A stretch of DNA of 64,000 nucleotides from NCBI GenBank assembly GCA_937930305.1, contig CALGLE010000035.1, positions 50,065 through 114,064 on the forward strand, read 5' to 3'. Of the stretch, positions 1 through 10,570 are shown one piece after another. Every line of letters begins with the position of its first letter. Positions within the stretch are counted from its first letter, which is position 1. The DNA comes from an uncultured Granulosicoccaceae bacterium. Lineage in GTDB: Bacteria; Pseudomonadota; Gammaproteobacteria; Granulosicoccales; Granulosicoccaceae. Under the pieces are notes generated by a model. That model worked only from the letters and a program-made list of their open reading frames with translations. It was not told the DNA's origin and made no database searches. Both the position numbers and the translations under genes were made by a program.

Positions 1-842
1 ACATTCACCCCTTGCTTTCGATGTTGTTCAAAGCGCCCTGCCACCTGCACATCTGCAATGGCGGCCACAGCGGTGTCCAGAGTGACGGGCAAGCGCGAGT
101 TTAAGTGCGACACCGCCATCAATGCTGCATGAGCGTTTGTTTGTTGATGCTCACCGGGAAGGCTTAAGGATAAGAACTGACGTTCATCCTCGGAAGGGAC
201 TTGTTGCAGCAGCATGTTGGCCTGTTTTATGGATTTGACCACACCCGGTGGTGGATCCTGATCGGCCATGATCAACGGAACGCCAGCGCGACCGATGCCG
301 ATCTTCTCACGGCCAATCGACGTGCGATCGGATCCTAACCAACTTTCGTGATCAATAGCAATGCTCGTCACAATCGCACAATCGGTATCCCATAAGTTGG
401 TGGTGTCCAATCGCCCCCCCAAACCTACCTCCAAAATGACCACATCGCAGCGCTGTTTAATGAAGGTGTGCACCGCGGCTAAGGTGCTGAATTCAAAATA
501 GGTTAAGGCGGTGTTCTCGCGTGCAGATTCAATTGCCTCAAAAGAGGCCACAATCGTTTCATCAGAAACCGGTGTACCAGCGACGGCTATGCGTTCGTTG
601 AAGTGAACAATGTGAGGCGATGTGTATACCCCCGTGCGGTAACCCGCTGCACGGTATACCGCATCCAGCAAGGCCACTGTGCTGCCCTTGCCGTTGGTGC
701 CGGCCACCGTGATGACGGGCATACTGAGCGCATGAACGTTGGCACGCGTTGCCACCAGGGCCGCCCGAGTCAACCCCAACTCGATTTCGTTGGGGTGCGT
801 TGCTTCAATCCACTGCAACCATTCCGTTAACGAAGCACCCAT
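1..842 (-). CDS. folC: Folylpolyglutamate synthase / dihydrofolate synthase, C-terminus cut by window edge
   Basis: Adds glutamate to folates and, in most bacteria, also makes dihydrofolate from dihydropteroate, in the cytoplasm. I translated the minus strand from the ATG at 842 and the frame stays open to base 1, giving about 280 residues of a protein usually near 420. The ATP-binding P-loop GTNGKGST is at residues 48-55. It is followed by YTSPHIVHFNERI and EVGLGGRLDTTN, both typical of FolC and the Mur ligase fold. It starts 20 bp after accD stops, so the two are probably co-transcribed; accD-folC is a common gammaproteobacterial pair. The C-terminal domain lies outside the window. Confidence 0.93.
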   Translation of the reverse strand, partial: MGASLTEWLQWIEATHPNEIELGLTRAALVATRANVHALSMPVITVAGTNGKGSTVALLDAVYRAAGYRTGVYTSPHIVHFNERIAVAGTPVSDETIVASFEAIESARENTALTYFEFSTLAAVHTFIKQRCDVVILEVGLGGRLDTTNLWDTDCAIVTSIAIDHESWLGSDRTSIGREKIGIGRAGVPLIMADQDPPPGVVKSIKQANMLLQQVPSEDERQFLSLSLPGEHQQTNAHAALMAVSHLNSRLPVTLDTAVAAIADVQVAGRFEQHRKQGVN

Positions 843-862
843 TTTGGGAGCGGACGGCACCG

Positions 863-1816
863 TCACGAGCTGGCGGCAGGCGCCTTGCCAGGTTTCTCTT
901 CGGTGGATAGATCCAAAGGAGCCGCGGCGGTTAATTTAGCCAATAGTTTGGCTAAGGTGTCGCGCATTTCACGCCGATCCACAATCATATCGAGAGCACC
1001 GTGTTCCAACAAAAATTCACTGCTTTGAAATCCATCAGGCAGGGTTTCACGCACAGTTTGTTCAATAACTCGAGGCCCCGCGAACCCAATTCGCGCACCC
1101 GGTTCGGCGATGATGATGTCACCCAACATCGCTAAGCTGGCTGATACGCCGCCCATGGTGGGGTCGGTTAACACCGAGATGTAAGGTAATCCTTGAGCGG
1201 ATAGTTTGGTGAGCAGCGAACTGGTTTTACCCATCTGCAACAACGACATCAAAGCCTCTTGCATTCGAGCCCCACCACTGGCGCTGAAACAAACTAACGG
1301 GACCTTATCAGCGATACAACGATCCACCGCCAAGCAAAATCGTTCGCCAACGACCGAGCCCATCGACCCCGCCATAAAATTAAAATCAAACACCGCCACG
1401 ACCACAGGCAGATTGTGTATTTGTCCCCGCATAACAACCAGGGCGTCGGTTTCACCCGAATCTTTTGCGGCCGCGGAAAGCCTGTCTTTGTAGCGCTTGG
1501 AGTCTTTGAATTTTAAGGTATCAATCGGTTCTACCGAGGCACCAATTTCTTCACGGCCATCCTCGTCTAGCAGCCGTTCTAACCGCTTTCTCGCACCCAC
1601 TCGAATGTGGTGCCCACACTTCGAACATACCTCTTGTGCACGTTCCAGCTCAGCGTGATAGAGCACATTACTGCAACTATCGCATTTGATCCACAAGCCT
1701 TCGGGCACGTTGCCCGATCCAGGGTCCGAAACGCGGGCACTGATACGCGCCGGAATCAGCTTCTCAAACCAGCTCAATGCCCGTGGAGAGGCCGTTTTCT
1801 TTTTGTCGTCGCTCAC
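863..1816 (-). CDS. accD: Acetyl-CoA carboxylase carboxyltransferase subunit beta
   Basis: Beta half of the carboxyltransferase that moves the carboxyl group from biotin to acetyl-CoA to make malonyl-CoA, the first committed step of fatty acid synthesis; it works with AccA in the cytoplasm. The 317-residue length is normal. The N-terminal zinc ribbon is intact, with cysteines at 45, 48, 64 and 67 (CDSC then CSKC). The crotonase-like core has [24 protein letters not shown] and a glycine-rich PTMGGVSAS oxyanion region. It lies between trpF and folC on the same strand. Nothing unusual was seen. Confidence 0.97.
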   Translation of the reverse strand: MSDDKKKTASPRALSWFEKLIPARISARVSDPGSGNVPEGLWIKCDSCSNVLYHAELERAQEVCSKCGHHIRVGARKRLERLLDEDGREEIGASVEPIDTLKFKDSKRYKDRLSAAAKDSGETDALVVMRGQIHNLPVVVAVFDFNFMAGSMGSVVGERFCLAVDRCIADKVPLVCFSASGGARMQEALMSLLQMGKTSSLLTKLSAQGLPYISVLTDPTMGGVSASLAMLGDIIIAEPGARIGFAGPRVIEQTVRETLPDGFQSSEFLLEHGALDMIVDRREMRDTLAKLLAKLTAAAPLDLSTEEKPGKAPAASS

Positions 1817-1876
1817 AGTTCGCGTCTTTAAATTGTCTTTAGAAGTAAACCGAATGGGTCTTAGGGTGATAGCGTA

Positions 1877-2515
1877 TCAGGCTGGAGACTTATGCGCCTG
1901 TCGTACCGCATTTACGAACAATTGCATCTTGGTTGCATCCTTCACCCCTTTGGCTTGTTCCACCCCCGTGCTCACATCCACCGCATAGGGGCGCACCTGG
2001 CGCACCGCCTGGGCCACATTCTCAGGATACAACCCTCCGGCCAAGATTAACCGAGCGGGTGCGGATTGCTCTAATTTTGCCCAATCAAAGGCATGGCCCG
2101 TTCCACCAAGCTCCCCAGGTCCGTGACTGTCAAACAAAAACCCTTGGGCATTTTTGTATTGCGCTAGTACAGTCGGGGTGGGCAAACCGTCCGCAACACC
2201 TAAGGCTTTCACATAGGGGCGGTTGAAGGCGTCACACCATTGAGCAGATTCAGTACCGTGGAATTGAGGCAGTAAATTGGGAATGGCTTCCAATGCCTGG
2301 TGCACCTCGGCTTCGTTGGCATTTAAAAATAAACCCACGCGAACCATATAGGGGGGAAGCTGGGCTGCGATATCAGCCGCTGCAACCGGCAAAATAGCGC
2401 GCTTAGAGGCGGCACAAAACACAAACCCAAGCGCATCCACGCCCAGTTGTTCCGCATACAGCGCATCTTCTAACCGCGTGATACCGCAGATTTTGATTCG
2501 GGTGTGGGGTTGCAT
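1877..2515 (-). CDS. trpF: Phosphoribosylanthranilate isomerase
   Basis: Converts N-(5'-phosphoribosyl)anthranilate to the carboxyphenylamino-deoxyribulose phosphate in tryptophan synthesis. It is a 212-residue single-domain TIM barrel of normal size. The catalytic cysteine is in KICGITR (Cys10) and the catalytic aspartate is in AVDVSTGVE (about Asp180). The loop LAGGLYPENV binds phosphate. It is separated from the other trp genes and sits between truA (12 bp away) and accD, the usual location in Pseudomonas-like genomes. Confidence 0.96.
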   Translation of the reverse strand: MQPHTRIKICGITRLEDALYAEQLGVDALGFVFCAASKRAILPVAAADIAAQLPPYMVRVGLFLNANEAEVHQALEAIPNLLPQFHGTESAQWCDAFNRPYVKALGVADGLPTPTVLAQYKNAQGFLFDSHGPGELGGTGHAFDWAKLEQSAPARLILAGGLYPENVAQAVRQVRPYAVDVSTGVEQAKGVKDATKMQLFVNAVRQAHKSPA

Positions 2516-2527
2516 AACCCCGCTATT

Positions 2528-3301
2528 TTACGCGCTTGGTTGGATAAATGTGGGTACGTTGAATCGGCTGGGATAATGCGCTTGCAGAAAACAGAGCCCA
2601 TTCGGGGGAGCGGTCATCGCCGCTTGTGTGCGATCTTTCGCAGCCAACAACCGTTCTAACCAATCGATCGGTTGCTCGCCTTTGCCGATGGCCATCAAAC
2701 AACCCGCCACAATACGCACCATGTTGTGCAAAAAACAATTGGCGGTGATTTCCAGAATAACTCGATCCCCTACCCTTTCCACACGCAATTCATGCAACAT
2801 CCGAATAGGATGATTGGCTTGACATTGCGCAGAACGAAAGCTGCTGAAATCGTGCTCACCTAACAAACTGTTTGCAGCCGCTTGCATGCGTTGTACATCT
2901 AAAGGATCGCATTGCCAGCTTAAACGTTTCGCATCCAGTCCCGGTCGCGTGGCTCGGTTCAGAATGGTGTAGCGATAAGAGCGGGAGTCCGCTGAAAAAC
3001 GCGCGTGAAAATCCTCAGGCATCACTTGCGCCCAATGCACCGACACGTCGCGGGCTAAAACGGAATTTACACCAAAGGTCCATGCGGTTAATTCGCGAAT
3101 GGCTGAGGTGTCGAAGTGAACAATTTGGGCTGCGGCATGAACGCCCGTGTCGGTACGACCCGAACAGTGCACCGTGATTGGCTCGTTCGCGATACGACTT
3201 AAAGCCGCTTCCACTGTCGCCTGTACTGAAACCGAATGCGGCTGGCGTTGCCAGCCGCAATAGGCGTGTCCATCATATTCAACCGCCAGAGCTACGCGCA
3301 T
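2528..3301 (-). CDS. truA: tRNA pseudouridine(38-40) synthase
   Basis: Isomerises uridines 38, 39 and 40 in the anticodon stem-loop of many tRNAs. The 257-residue length fits. The hallmark motif GRTDTGVHA places the catalytic aspartate at residue 51, and the N-terminal start VALAVEYDGHAYCGWQ is typical. A second TruA signature, NCFLHNMVRIVAG, is also present. The gene lies 40 bp downstream of fimV and just upstream of trpF on the same strand, as in other gammaproteobacteria. Confidence 0.96.
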   Translation of the reverse strand: MRVALAVEYDGHAYCGWQRQPHSVSVQATVEAALSRIANEPITVHCSGRTDTGVHAAAQIVHFDTSAIRELTAWTFGVNSVLARDVSVHWAQVMPEDFHARFSADSRSYRYTILNRATRPGLDAKRLSWQCDPLDVQRMQAAANSLLGEHDFSSFRSAQCQANHPIRMLHELRVERVGDRVILEITANCFLHNMVRIVAGCLMAIGKGEQPIDWLERLLAAKDRTQAAMTAPPNGLCFLQAHYPSRFNVPTFIQPSA

Positions 3302-3341
3302 AAATACACCATTTGCGAGCAGCTACTGCGATAACTTAGAA

Positions 3342-6300
3342 CTATGAGATTTTGCGCTTCAGCGTTTCCGCTTCAGAGACTTGTTCCGGGCTTCCACTTT
3401 TAACTATTTCATCCAGCGCACTGCTGGCTGAATCATTGTCACCCATGTCGATATAGGCTTTCGCCAAATCCATCATGGTGTCCATTTCATCAACCGACTC
3501 CAAACTCTCCGTTCCAGCCAGCAGCGTATCGTCGCTGGTGGCATTCAGATCCAAGCTTTGGTCCGCATTTAAACTGTCGTCCAGCAATTCGGTGCTGTCT
3601 AATTCCATATCACCAGAGAGCTGGTTTAAGTCCAATGTGAGATCTTCAGCCGCACCGGAAACATCTAGCGCACTGGCATCTAAGTTGGGCGCATCCAAAT
3701 GGGTTGAATCCAATGTAGGCACGTTCAAACTCATATCGTTCATGGCGTCGCTGGCTTGATCGCCTACTGTGCCGGCAATACCGGAAGCCGTGTCAGTAAT
3801 GCCGCTGGCCGCATCGCCAACAACCCCTGTCACGCTATCAGTCGCACCATCTAATGATGGGAAATCCAGACTGCTGGTGTCATCACCCACATCCGCTGCA
3901 ATTTCATCCGCAATTTGCGAGAAATCACCGGTTGCTTCTAGGTCAGCCTCATCAAAGGCGAACGCTGGATCGATACTTTGATCCATGAGATGTGATTCGT
4001 CTTCATCATCTGCCATCTTGGTGAGGTCATCACTTGAATCAAAGTCAGGTAAGGACAACACCGAGTCACCGTCATTCGCAGTAGCATTCGAGAAATCGCG
4101 ATTAACGCTAGCGATTTCTTCACTACCAGAATTGGTTAGAAAATCATCGTTGTTTAATGATTGAGCATCTTCGCGACTACCCACACCGATGGATTCGATA
4201 TTATCCGCGGCCCCAGAAAATAACGCGTTACCGGGGTCTAGCTCGTGGCCGGTTGCCGCGATACCAGCCCAAGCCGGAGTTGAGGTACCAAATTTCTGTT
4301 GATACTGCGCAGCCACGTCCGCATACCCATCCGAGTTGCGCTGAGCTGCGTAAGTTTCCATTAATTTTTCATGGTATTCAGGATTGTTGTTGTCCCGATC
4401 CATTGCCTTACCTAACAGTTCTTCTGCTTGGCCGTGCAACCCGTAAGCGAGATAAACATCGACTTCTGAGAGGGTGTCGTCATGATCGATATCATCCATA
4501 CCGGAATCAAACGCTGCCGCGGCACCGGCAATTTCCGTATTGGAAGCTGTGCCGTCAAACGCCTCAATGTCATCCGCAGCATCTTCTTTATCACGACCAA
4601 AGCCAACAGCTGCTGCAGCGGCAGCCACACCGGCGCCTCCAGCAGCGGCGGCAGCGCCAACACCTGAACTCGCCGCTTCACCCATATCGTCGAGCCTGTC
4701 CGTCATGCTGTCACCAATGTGCGTGGCGGCTGTGCCGTCGGCCAACTCCATTTCGTCAAGAAATTCAACATCATCTAAATCGGCATCATCGATCTTACGC
4801 TTTCGACGACCCATGAATAACGTGGCCAATAGCCCAAGAGCGCCTAAACCCAGAACGCCGAGAACGCCCCATTTAAGGTTGCTGTTCAACACACCGTCAA
4901 GCCAACCTTTTGGCTCTTCAGCTGCACCGCCGGCATTGGAAGCCGCCGCCGCTGTTGCAGCCGCTGCTGCGTTAGCTGTATCGTTCGCGTTGTCCGCCAC
5001 CAAATTTGTCGCGTCATCACCAAGCAGTTCAACCGATTCCAGTTGTTCACCCGCTGCTGTCACCGCGTTGCCCGCCGCATCGCTGGCTTCACTGGCAGCA
5101 CCGCCAACCAAATCACTGGCAGAGTCTGCCAAGTTCGAGGCCGCGTCACCTACATTGGCCGAAGCATCTGCCAATGTGTCGCCAGCTGCATCCACTAAAG
5201 AGTCTGCTGCTCCGGCTGCGTCAGACGCATCGGCGGTCACTTCGTTTTTCGCAGCTTCAAGTTGAGCTTCAAGTTTTGCAATATCGTTTTGCTGCAAAGT
5301 AACTAAGGTATCGAGATTTTCACCCGTGTTTTGCAAAGCAGCAGATTGATCGGTTAAGTCGTCAGTCTCACGACGAGAAGATGCCAGTTCCTCACGCGCT
5401 AACTGCAACTTTCGATTAATTTCACCCAAACGATTAGCGTCGCTGGCCGCGGACTCATCTGAGGTTGCACTAGCGGCTGTGGTCGTTGAATCACTGTCAG
5501 CAACAATTTTGAGTTCATCGCGTTGCAGCACTTCGGTGCGAGCATTAGCCAAAATGGCAGCAGCCTCATCATTTAAAGAAGCAACACTCGTGTCTTCAGC
5601 GGGCTCTTGCGTACGTGCCGGAGCGGAAGCCGCTTGTGAGGCACTGGCCACCTGTGTGGCTCGTTGACCTGAACGTACACCGTCGCGATATTCCTGCCAT
5701 AAACGATTCTGATCGTTAATGCTGGCAAGTGCTTGTGCTTGTGATATGCCGTTCGCTTCACTGGCACTTGGCACCCGTAAGGTGGCACCGGCTCTAACTA
5801 AGTTGATGTTGCCATTAATGAACGCGCTTTCGTTCGCGGCCAATAACGCCATCATCATTTGCTGAGGTGATACGCCATTGCCTGAAAGATTTTGAGCGAT
5901 TATGCCTAAGGTTTCACCGCGTTGCACAACCACACTGTCTGATGAGCTTGATCCGGCATCAATGCTTTCCAATGTCACGATGTTGGAAGTATCAGCTCCC
6001 GAACCCGCTTCACTACCACCACCTACGAGTTCTACCTGGGGTAGCCCGTTAGCGTCTAAATTGCTTGAACCCAGTTCCGTCAAACTGATGACTTCACCAC
6101 CACCACCGAACGTCGAATCGCCACCTAAACCGTCTAACGTGATGACTTCACCGCCAACATCAGAATCGAATGTGACCGAAGCGGAGGATTGTGTTGTTAA
6201 GGTGCCCGAGGAAGCCGCAGCGCGAGCGGCCGCTCCAGCAGCTCTGGCGCGAGCAATAGCAGGATCTTCATCGATAGCGACACTGCCAACTTCTGCAGTA

Positions 6301-6914
6301 TCAAACGTTGTGGTGGCTTCCAAACCGTCCAGTGTTACCGACTCGCCTTCTAGAATAACGGTGTCGCCACTAACCGAGTCAAGTGACTCAAGACTGACGA
6401 GCTCACCGTCGGTAATAATTTCTGACTCGCGTTGAATTGGTGTCGGTGTGACTAAAGACGTGTCATCACGTTGCACGAATGCAGGCGAATCAGCGCCAGT
6501 GTCAGCGCGAGCGCTGGTGTTGGGTGACATGAATACCGGTGGATCCAACAGCACGGTGTATTCGCGAACCATCCGACCCGCGGGCCAATCAACTTCTAAT
6601 AGGAAGTTAAGAAACGGTTCAACGATTGGACGCTGGCTGGTGATCACAATCGTTTGCGTGTCTTGGTTGACGGAAAATCGCAAATCGGCCAGCGCATCTG
6701 TGCGCTCGATACCCGCCCGAGCAAACGCCTCTGGCGACGCCAATTTGACGATCATTCCTGTCATCTCGCCCGACCTAACGGACGACAATCGAATTTCTGC
6801 GCTCATCGGTTGGTTCAATGACGAACGCATTTCAATCTCACCGAGACCTAATGCGCGTGCTGAACCTGATGATAAAGCGATGCTGACAGCCAAAGCCGTT
6901 GCTAGTTTTCGCAC
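3342..6914 (-). CDS. fimV: FimV/HubP-family polar hub protein
   Basis: Inner-membrane protein with a periplasmic peptidoglycan-binding part and an acidic cytoplasmic tail; relatives organise the cell pole, type IV pili and twitching or chemotaxis. It has 1190 residues. In order: a signal peptide ending near residue 21 (ARALG); the conserved FimV N-terminal domain starting LGEIEMRSSLNQPMSAEI; a LysM-like segment at about 325-380; a coiled-coil stretch (LQLAREELASSRRE) near 495-560; an Ala/Asp-rich linker; one membrane segment near 680-700 followed by GRRKRK; and a long acidic region with TPR-like pieces (VYLAYGLHGQAEELL). The last 50 residues match the FimV C-terminal domain (MMDLAKAYIDMGD). 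The middle is repetitive and low in complexity, so alignments there will be weak. Placement between asd and truA supports the call. Confidence 0.92.
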   Translation of the reverse strand: MRKLATALAVSIALSSGSARALGLGEIEMRSSLNQPMSAEIRLSSVRSGEMTGMIVKLASPEAFARAGIERTDALADLRFSVNQDTQTIVITSQRPIVEPFLNFLLEVDWPAGRMVREYTVLLDPPVFMSPNTSARADTGADSPAFVQRDDTSLVTPTPIQRESEIITDGELVSLESLDSVSGDTVILEGESVTLDGLEATTTFDTAEVGSVAIDEDPAIARARAAGAAARAAASSGTLTTQSSASVTFDSDVGGEVITLDGLGGDSTFGGGGEVISLTELGSSNLDANGLPQVELVGGGSEAGSGADTSNIVTLESIDAGSSSSDSVVVQRGETLGIIAQNLSGNGVSPQQMMMALLAANESAFINGNINLVRAGATLRVPSASEANGISQAQALASINDQNRLWQEYRDGVRSGQRATQVASASQAASAPARTQEPAEDTSVASLNDEAAAILANARTEVLQRDELKIVADSDSTTTAASATSDESAASDANRLGEINRKLQLAREELASSRRETDDLTDQSAALQNTGENLDTLVTLQQNDIAKLEAQLEAAKNEVTADASDAAGAADSLVDAAGDTLADASANVGDAASNLADSASDLVGGAASEASDAAGNAVTAAGEQLESVELLGDDATNLVADNANDTANAAAAATAAAASNAGGAAEEPKGWLDGVLNSNLKWGVLGVLGLGALGLLATLFMGRRKRKIDDADLDDVEFLDEMELADGTAATHIGDSMTDRLDDMGEAASSGVGAAAAAGGAGVAAAAAAVGFGRDKEDAADDIEAFDGTASNTEIAGAAAAFDSGMDDIDHDDTLSEVDVYLAYGLHGQAEELLGKAMDRDNNNPEYHEKLMETYAAQRNSDGYADVAAQYQQKFGTSTPAWAGIAATGHELDPGNALFSGAADNIESIGVGSREDAQSLNNDDFLTNSGSEEIASVNRDFSNATANDGDSVLSLPDFDSSDDLTKMADDEDESHLMDQSIDPAFAFDEADLEATGDFSQIADEIAADVGDDTSSLDFPSLDGATDSVTGVVGDAASGITDTASGIAGTVGDQASDAMNDMSLNVPTLDSTHLDAPNLDASALDVSGAAEDLTLDLNQLSGDMELDSTELLDDSLNADQSLDLNATSDDTLLAGTESLESVDEMDTMMDLAKAYIDMGDNDSASSALDEIVKSGSPEQVSEAETLKRKIS

Positions 6915-7056
6915 TGTTCTTTTCCCAAAAACGTTACTTGAGTTGTACTTGCTGTTTCCGGCGAAGCAGCGAGTTGAGTCAGGTAACGGGTTTAAAGCCG
7001 ATTAACCTATCGTATATAGCCGAAATATCACAACACACCAACAGCAGATCTGGCCG

Positions 7057-8082
7057 TTAGGCCAGATGGTCACGGACTAAGCATTCAGCAATCTGCACGC
7101 TATTCAATGCGGCACCTTTGCGAACGTTGTCCGATACTACCCAGAGATTTAAGCCGTTTTCGCAGCTTATGTCCTCTCTGATACGACCGACAAACACCTC
7201 ATCTGTGCCGGCAGATTCGGTGACGGCCGTTGGGTATCCGCCATCTTGGTGGTCATCTATCACCACTATTCCTGGAGCAGATGCCAGCAATTCTCGGGCC
7301 GAGTCAGCCGATAAGGGCCGTTCAAGCTCTAAATGCACCGCTTCTGAGTGCCCATAAAACACAGGAATTCGCACGCAGGTGGGATTTACACGAATGCTAC
7401 TGTCTTCCATAATTTTATGCGTCTCCCAGACCATTTTCATCTCTTCCTTGGTGTAACCATTGTCTTGAAAAGTGTCGATGTGGGGCAGAGCGTTAAACGC
7501 AATTTGCTTCGGATACACCGAGGGTTCTATGGGCTGCCCATTCAATAATCTCGCGGTCTGCCCACCGAGCTCTTCAATCGCTTCCTTGCCTGTGCCGGAT
7601 ACCGCTTGATAGGTTGCCACATTAATGCGAGTTATGCGTGCCGCGTCGTGAATAGGTTTAAGTGCCACGAGCATCTGAATGGTGGAACAATTTGGGTTAG
7701 CGATGATGCCGGTTTCTTTGTATTGCGCAATCGCGTGAGCGTTTACTTCAGGCACGATCAAGGGCTTGTCATCGTCATAGCGGAATTGCGATGTGTTGTC
7801 GATAACCACACAACCAGCTGCGGCTGCCAAGGGTGCGTATACCTTAGATACCGACGCACCCGGTGAAAACAGCCCTATCTGTACGCTGCTGAAATCAAAT
7901 TCAGCAAGATCTTTCACAACCAGCTGCTTGCTACCAAACGCCACTCGCTTTCCAGCCGAGCGTGAACTGGCTAGCGCGTGCACCTCACCGACCGGGAATT
8001 TCCGCTCATGCAAAATCTCCAGCATGGTTTCCCCAACCGCACCGGTTGCTCCAACAACGGCAACGTTGAATGTCTTATTCAT
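7057..8082 (-). CDS. asd: Aspartate-semialdehyde dehydrogenase
   Basis: NADPH-dependent reduction of aspartyl phosphate to aspartate semialdehyde, the branch point to lysine/diaminopimelate, threonine and methionine. It has 341 residues. The Rossmann motif GATGAVG is at 11-17 and the catalytic cysteine is Cys132 in ANPNCSTIQ. The segment YGHSEAVHLE holds family residues near the active site. The size and the NPNCST context match the shorter Asd type that is widespread in bacteria and present in Pseudomonas. It lies 46 bp downstream of leuB, an arrangement also known from Pseudomonas. Confidence 0.96.
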   Translation of the reverse strand: MNKTFNVAVVGATGAVGETMLEILHERKFPVGEVHALASSRSAGKRVAFGSKQLVVKDLAEFDFSSVQIGLFSPGASVSKVYAPLAAAAGCVVIDNTSQFRYDDDKPLIVPEVNAHAIAQYKETGIIANPNCSTIQMLVALKPIHDAARITRINVATYQAVSGTGKEAIEELGGQTARLLNGQPIEPSVYPKQIAFNALPHIDTFQDNGYTKEEMKMVWETHKIMEDSSIRVNPTCVRIPVFYGHSEAVHLELERPLSADSARELLASAPGIVVIDDHQDGGYPTAVTESAGTDEVFVGRIREDISCENGLNLWVVSDNVRKGAALNSVQIAECLVRDHLA

Positions 8083-8128
8083 CGAAAATTACTCAAATTT
8101 TGAAATTGAAAAAGATCGTGTCTTATCA

Positions 8129-9220
8129 TCAGGCCGAGGCTTTTAATGCATTAAGTACCGCATCACCCATTGCCGACGTGTTCACCACAGTGATATTTTG
8201 TGTGTCGGCATCGCCGGCAATATCTTGGCAGCGTAGCCCTTGACTCAACACGCTGGACACCGCTGCATTAATGGCATCGGCGGCGCCAGGTTGTCTCAAG
8301 CTGTAACGCAGCATCATCGATACCGACAAGATAGTGGCCAGTGGATTAGCGATTCCTTGGCCTGCGATGTCAGGCGCTGAACCGTGGATGGGTTCGTACA
8401 TGCCTTTCCCGTTTGAATCCAGAGACGCCGAAGGCAACATGCCGATGCTGCCCGTTAGCATGGCGGCGGCGTCAGACAAAATGTCACCAAAGATGTTGCC
8501 AGTCACAATCACATCGAATTGTTTGGGCGCGCGCACCAACTGCATGGCGGCGTTGTCGACATACATATGCGATAACTCCACCTCCGGATAAGCCTGACCC
8601 ACACGCTCGACCACTTCACGCCAAAGTTCAGACACTTCCAGCACGTTCATTTTATCCACCGAACATAATCGCCTGCTGCGTTGCATGGCAATCTCAAAGC
8701 CACGAATAGCAATACGCTCAATTTCAGGTTCGCTATAAACCATGGTGTTAAAACCGGTACGCACACCTTTCCTTACCTCGATGCCGCGGGGTTCTCCAAA
8801 ATACAAGCCACTGGTGAGTTCGCGCAAAATCATCATGTCTAAGCCAGCCACTAATTCCGGCTTTAATGAAGAGGCGTTGGCTAATTCTGGAAACAACATG
8901 GCAGGGCGTAGATTGGCGAACAAATCCAACTCAGCCCGTAAACGCAATAAGCCACGTTCGGGTCTTAGCTCCCGAGGTGCTTCATCGTATTTCGGGCCAC
9001 CGACAGAACCAAGCAAAATGGCGTTAGCGTTTCGACAAGCCGCCAAAGTTGCATCAGGCAATGGTGTTCCGTGGGCATCGTAGGCGGCACCACCAAACGC
9101 ATGTTCAGCGGTTTCGATGCCAAGCTTATGCTGGGTGTTAACAGCATCCAAAACGCGCATCGCTTGATGCACGATTTCTGGGCCAATACCATCGCCAGAT
9201 AAAACCGCTACGCTCGTCAT
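8129..9220 (-). CDS. leuB: 3-isopropylmalate dehydrogenase
   Basis: NAD-dependent oxidative decarboxylation of 3-isopropylmalate in leucine synthesis. It is 363 residues, normal length. Family motifs seen are [10 protein letters not shown] at the N-terminus, [22 protein letters not shown], the catalytic Tyr region [13 protein letters not shown] and the metal/NAD motif [23 protein letters not shown] (split here across the decarboxylating-dehydrogenase signature). It is the third leucine gene of a leuC-leuD-GST-leuB order, 58 bp after the GST gene. Confidence 0.97.
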   Translation of the reverse strand: MTSVAVLSGDGIGPEIVHQAMRVLDAVNTQHKLGIETAEHAFGGAAYDAHGTPLPDATLAACRNANAILLGSVGGPKYDEAPRELRPERGLLRLRAELDLFANLRPAMLFPELANASSLKPELVAGLDMMILRELTSGLYFGEPRGIEVRKGVRTGFNTMVYSEPEIERIAIRGFEIAMQRSRRLCSVDKMNVLEVSELWREVVERVGQAYPEVELSHMYVDNAAMQLVRAPKQFDVIVTGNIFGDILSDAAAMLTGSIGMLPSASLDSNGKGMYEPIHGSAPDIAGQGIANPLATILSVSMMLRYSLRQPGAADAINAAVSSVLSQGLRCQDIAGDADTQNITVVNTSAMGDAVLNALKASA

Positions 9221-9278
9221 GGTGAATATTCTCTTAAGTTAATTATGTAAAGGTAAGTAATGAAACGATGTGTGGAAA

Positions 9279-9929
9279 TTACACTTCCGCGTGTGGAATA
9301 ACTTCCGCTTCGTGTTCAGCATCGGAATACCACTGCTGCATGGACACATCGCCCAACACCCGTTTGAAATAAGGGCCAACACGATTCACAGTTTCAATGC
9401 CGTAGGTGTGAAAGCGAGAAGCAACCGGTGCAAACATGGCATCCGCCACGGTGTAATGCCCAAATAACCAAGGCCCACCACTCACTTGCAAAGCGCTGTC
9501 TAGCAAATGTTGAATGCGCGCTATATCGTTCTGTGTTTCTTGATTGGGGACAAAGTCATCGATCACGCGACGACAATTCATCGGCATATTTGCTCGCAGG
9601 GCTTGAAAACTGGAATGCATTTCCGCGCTAACCGCCCGTGCTTTGGCCCGTTCATTAACCGCTTCTGGCCATAACCGTTTTTCTGGAAACTTTTCAGCAA
9701 TATACTCACATATCGCTAGCGAATCCCACAGTACGAGATCAGCATCATACAAAACCGGTACTTGCTTGGCAGGGCACAAGTCTTCCAATAAGGTGAGGCC
9801 AGCTTCCGTGAATAACGGGATGCGCACCTCTTCAAATTTCACCCGCGCATGTTTCATCAAGATCCACGGCCGTAGCGACCACGATGAGTAGTTCTTGTTA
9901 CCTATAACAAGCCGCGGTTCTGTATTCAC
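9279..9929 (-). CDS. Glutathione S-transferase family protein
   Basis: A 216-residue cytosolic-type GST. The N-terminal thioredoxin fold begins [20 protein letters not shown], with the SSWS serine in the place of the usual glutathione-activating Ser/Tyr. The glutathione-contact segment is [23 protein letters not shown], and an all-helical domain follows ([18 protein letters not shown]). The start ATG overlaps the leuD stop by 4 bp (9926-9929), so it is translationally coupled into the leucine operon. No known step of leucine synthesis needs a GST. The substrate cannot be told from sequence. Confidence 0.9.
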   Translation of the reverse strand: MNTEPRLVIGNKNYSSWSLRPWILMKHARVKFEEVRIPLFTEAGLTLLEDLCPAKQVPVLYDADLVLWDSLAICEYIAEKFPEKRLWPEAVNERAKARAVSAEMHSSFQALRANMPMNCRRVIDDFVPNQETQNDIARIQHLLDSALQVSGGPWLFGHYTVADAMFAPVASRFHTYGIETVNRVGPYFKRVLGDVSMQQWYSDAEHEAEVIPHAEV

Positions 9930-10570
9930 TGGGAGTTAAACAACCAAGGAGCCGCCGTACGACGTGTTGACTCATAATTTTCAATGCGATTACGTTTCTG
10001 CAGCGTCAAGCCAATATCGTCTAAACCATTGAGTAAACAATCGCGTCGAAACTCATCTACATCAAATGAATGCACTTCCCCATCTGGGGTGGTTACCGTT
10101 TTTGCTTGCAAATTAATGTCTAAGCGATAGCCTTCGGTGTTCTCACAGTCTTCAGCCAACTTGGCACAGACATCAGCAGGTAAAACGATGGGCAGTAAAC
10201 CACTCTTAAACGCATTGTTGTGAAAGATATCGGCGAAGCTCGGTGCAATGACACTGCGAAAACCGTAATCATCCAATGCCCACACTGCGTGCTCACGTGA
10301 TGATCCACAGCCAAAGTTGTCTCCTGAAATTAATACCTGCGCACCGGCGTAGCGGGCTTGGTTCAATACGAATTCAGGATTGGGCTGTCGGCTGTTCGGG
10401 TCTTGCCCTGGAAAGCCTTCATCTAAATAACGCCAGGCATCAAATAAATTCACGCCAAAGCCTGATCGTTTAATCGATTTTAAAAATTGCTTTGGAATAA
10501 TGGCATCGGTATCAATGTTTGATCGATGCATGGGTGCTGCGAGCGCTTTAATCTGAGTGAACGCTTTCAT
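9926..10570 (-). CDS. leuD: 3-isopropylmalate dehydratase small subunit
   Basis: Small (swivel) subunit of isopropylmalate isomerase, which converts 2- to 3-isopropylmalate together with LeuC. It has 214 residues, typical for the bacterial form. Signature segments are [16 protein letters not shown] near the N-terminus and [17 protein letters not shown], the substrate-specificity and swivel motif. It overlaps leuC by 4 bp (10567-10570) at the 5' end and the GST gene by 4 bp at the 3' end, suggesting coupled translation. Confidence 0.97.
   Translation of the reverse strand: MKAFTQIKALAAPMHRSNIDTDAIIPKQFLKSIKRSGFGVNLFDAWRYLDEGFPGQDPNSRQPNPEFVLNQARYAGAQVLISGDNFGCGSSREHAVWALDDYGFRSVIAPSFADIFHNNAFKSGLLPIVLPADVCAKLAEDCENTEGYRLDINLQAKTVTTPDGEVHSFDVDEFRRDCLLNGLDDIGLTLQKRNRIENYESTRRTAAPWLFNSQ

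Noticed and set aside
4157..5265. Long open frames on the plus strand (219 and 241 residues) opposite fimV
   Set aside because: They are Arg/His/Pro- or Ala/Ser-rich and arise from the low-complexity fimV sequence in antisense frames. They have no ribosome-binding sites or recognisable motifs.
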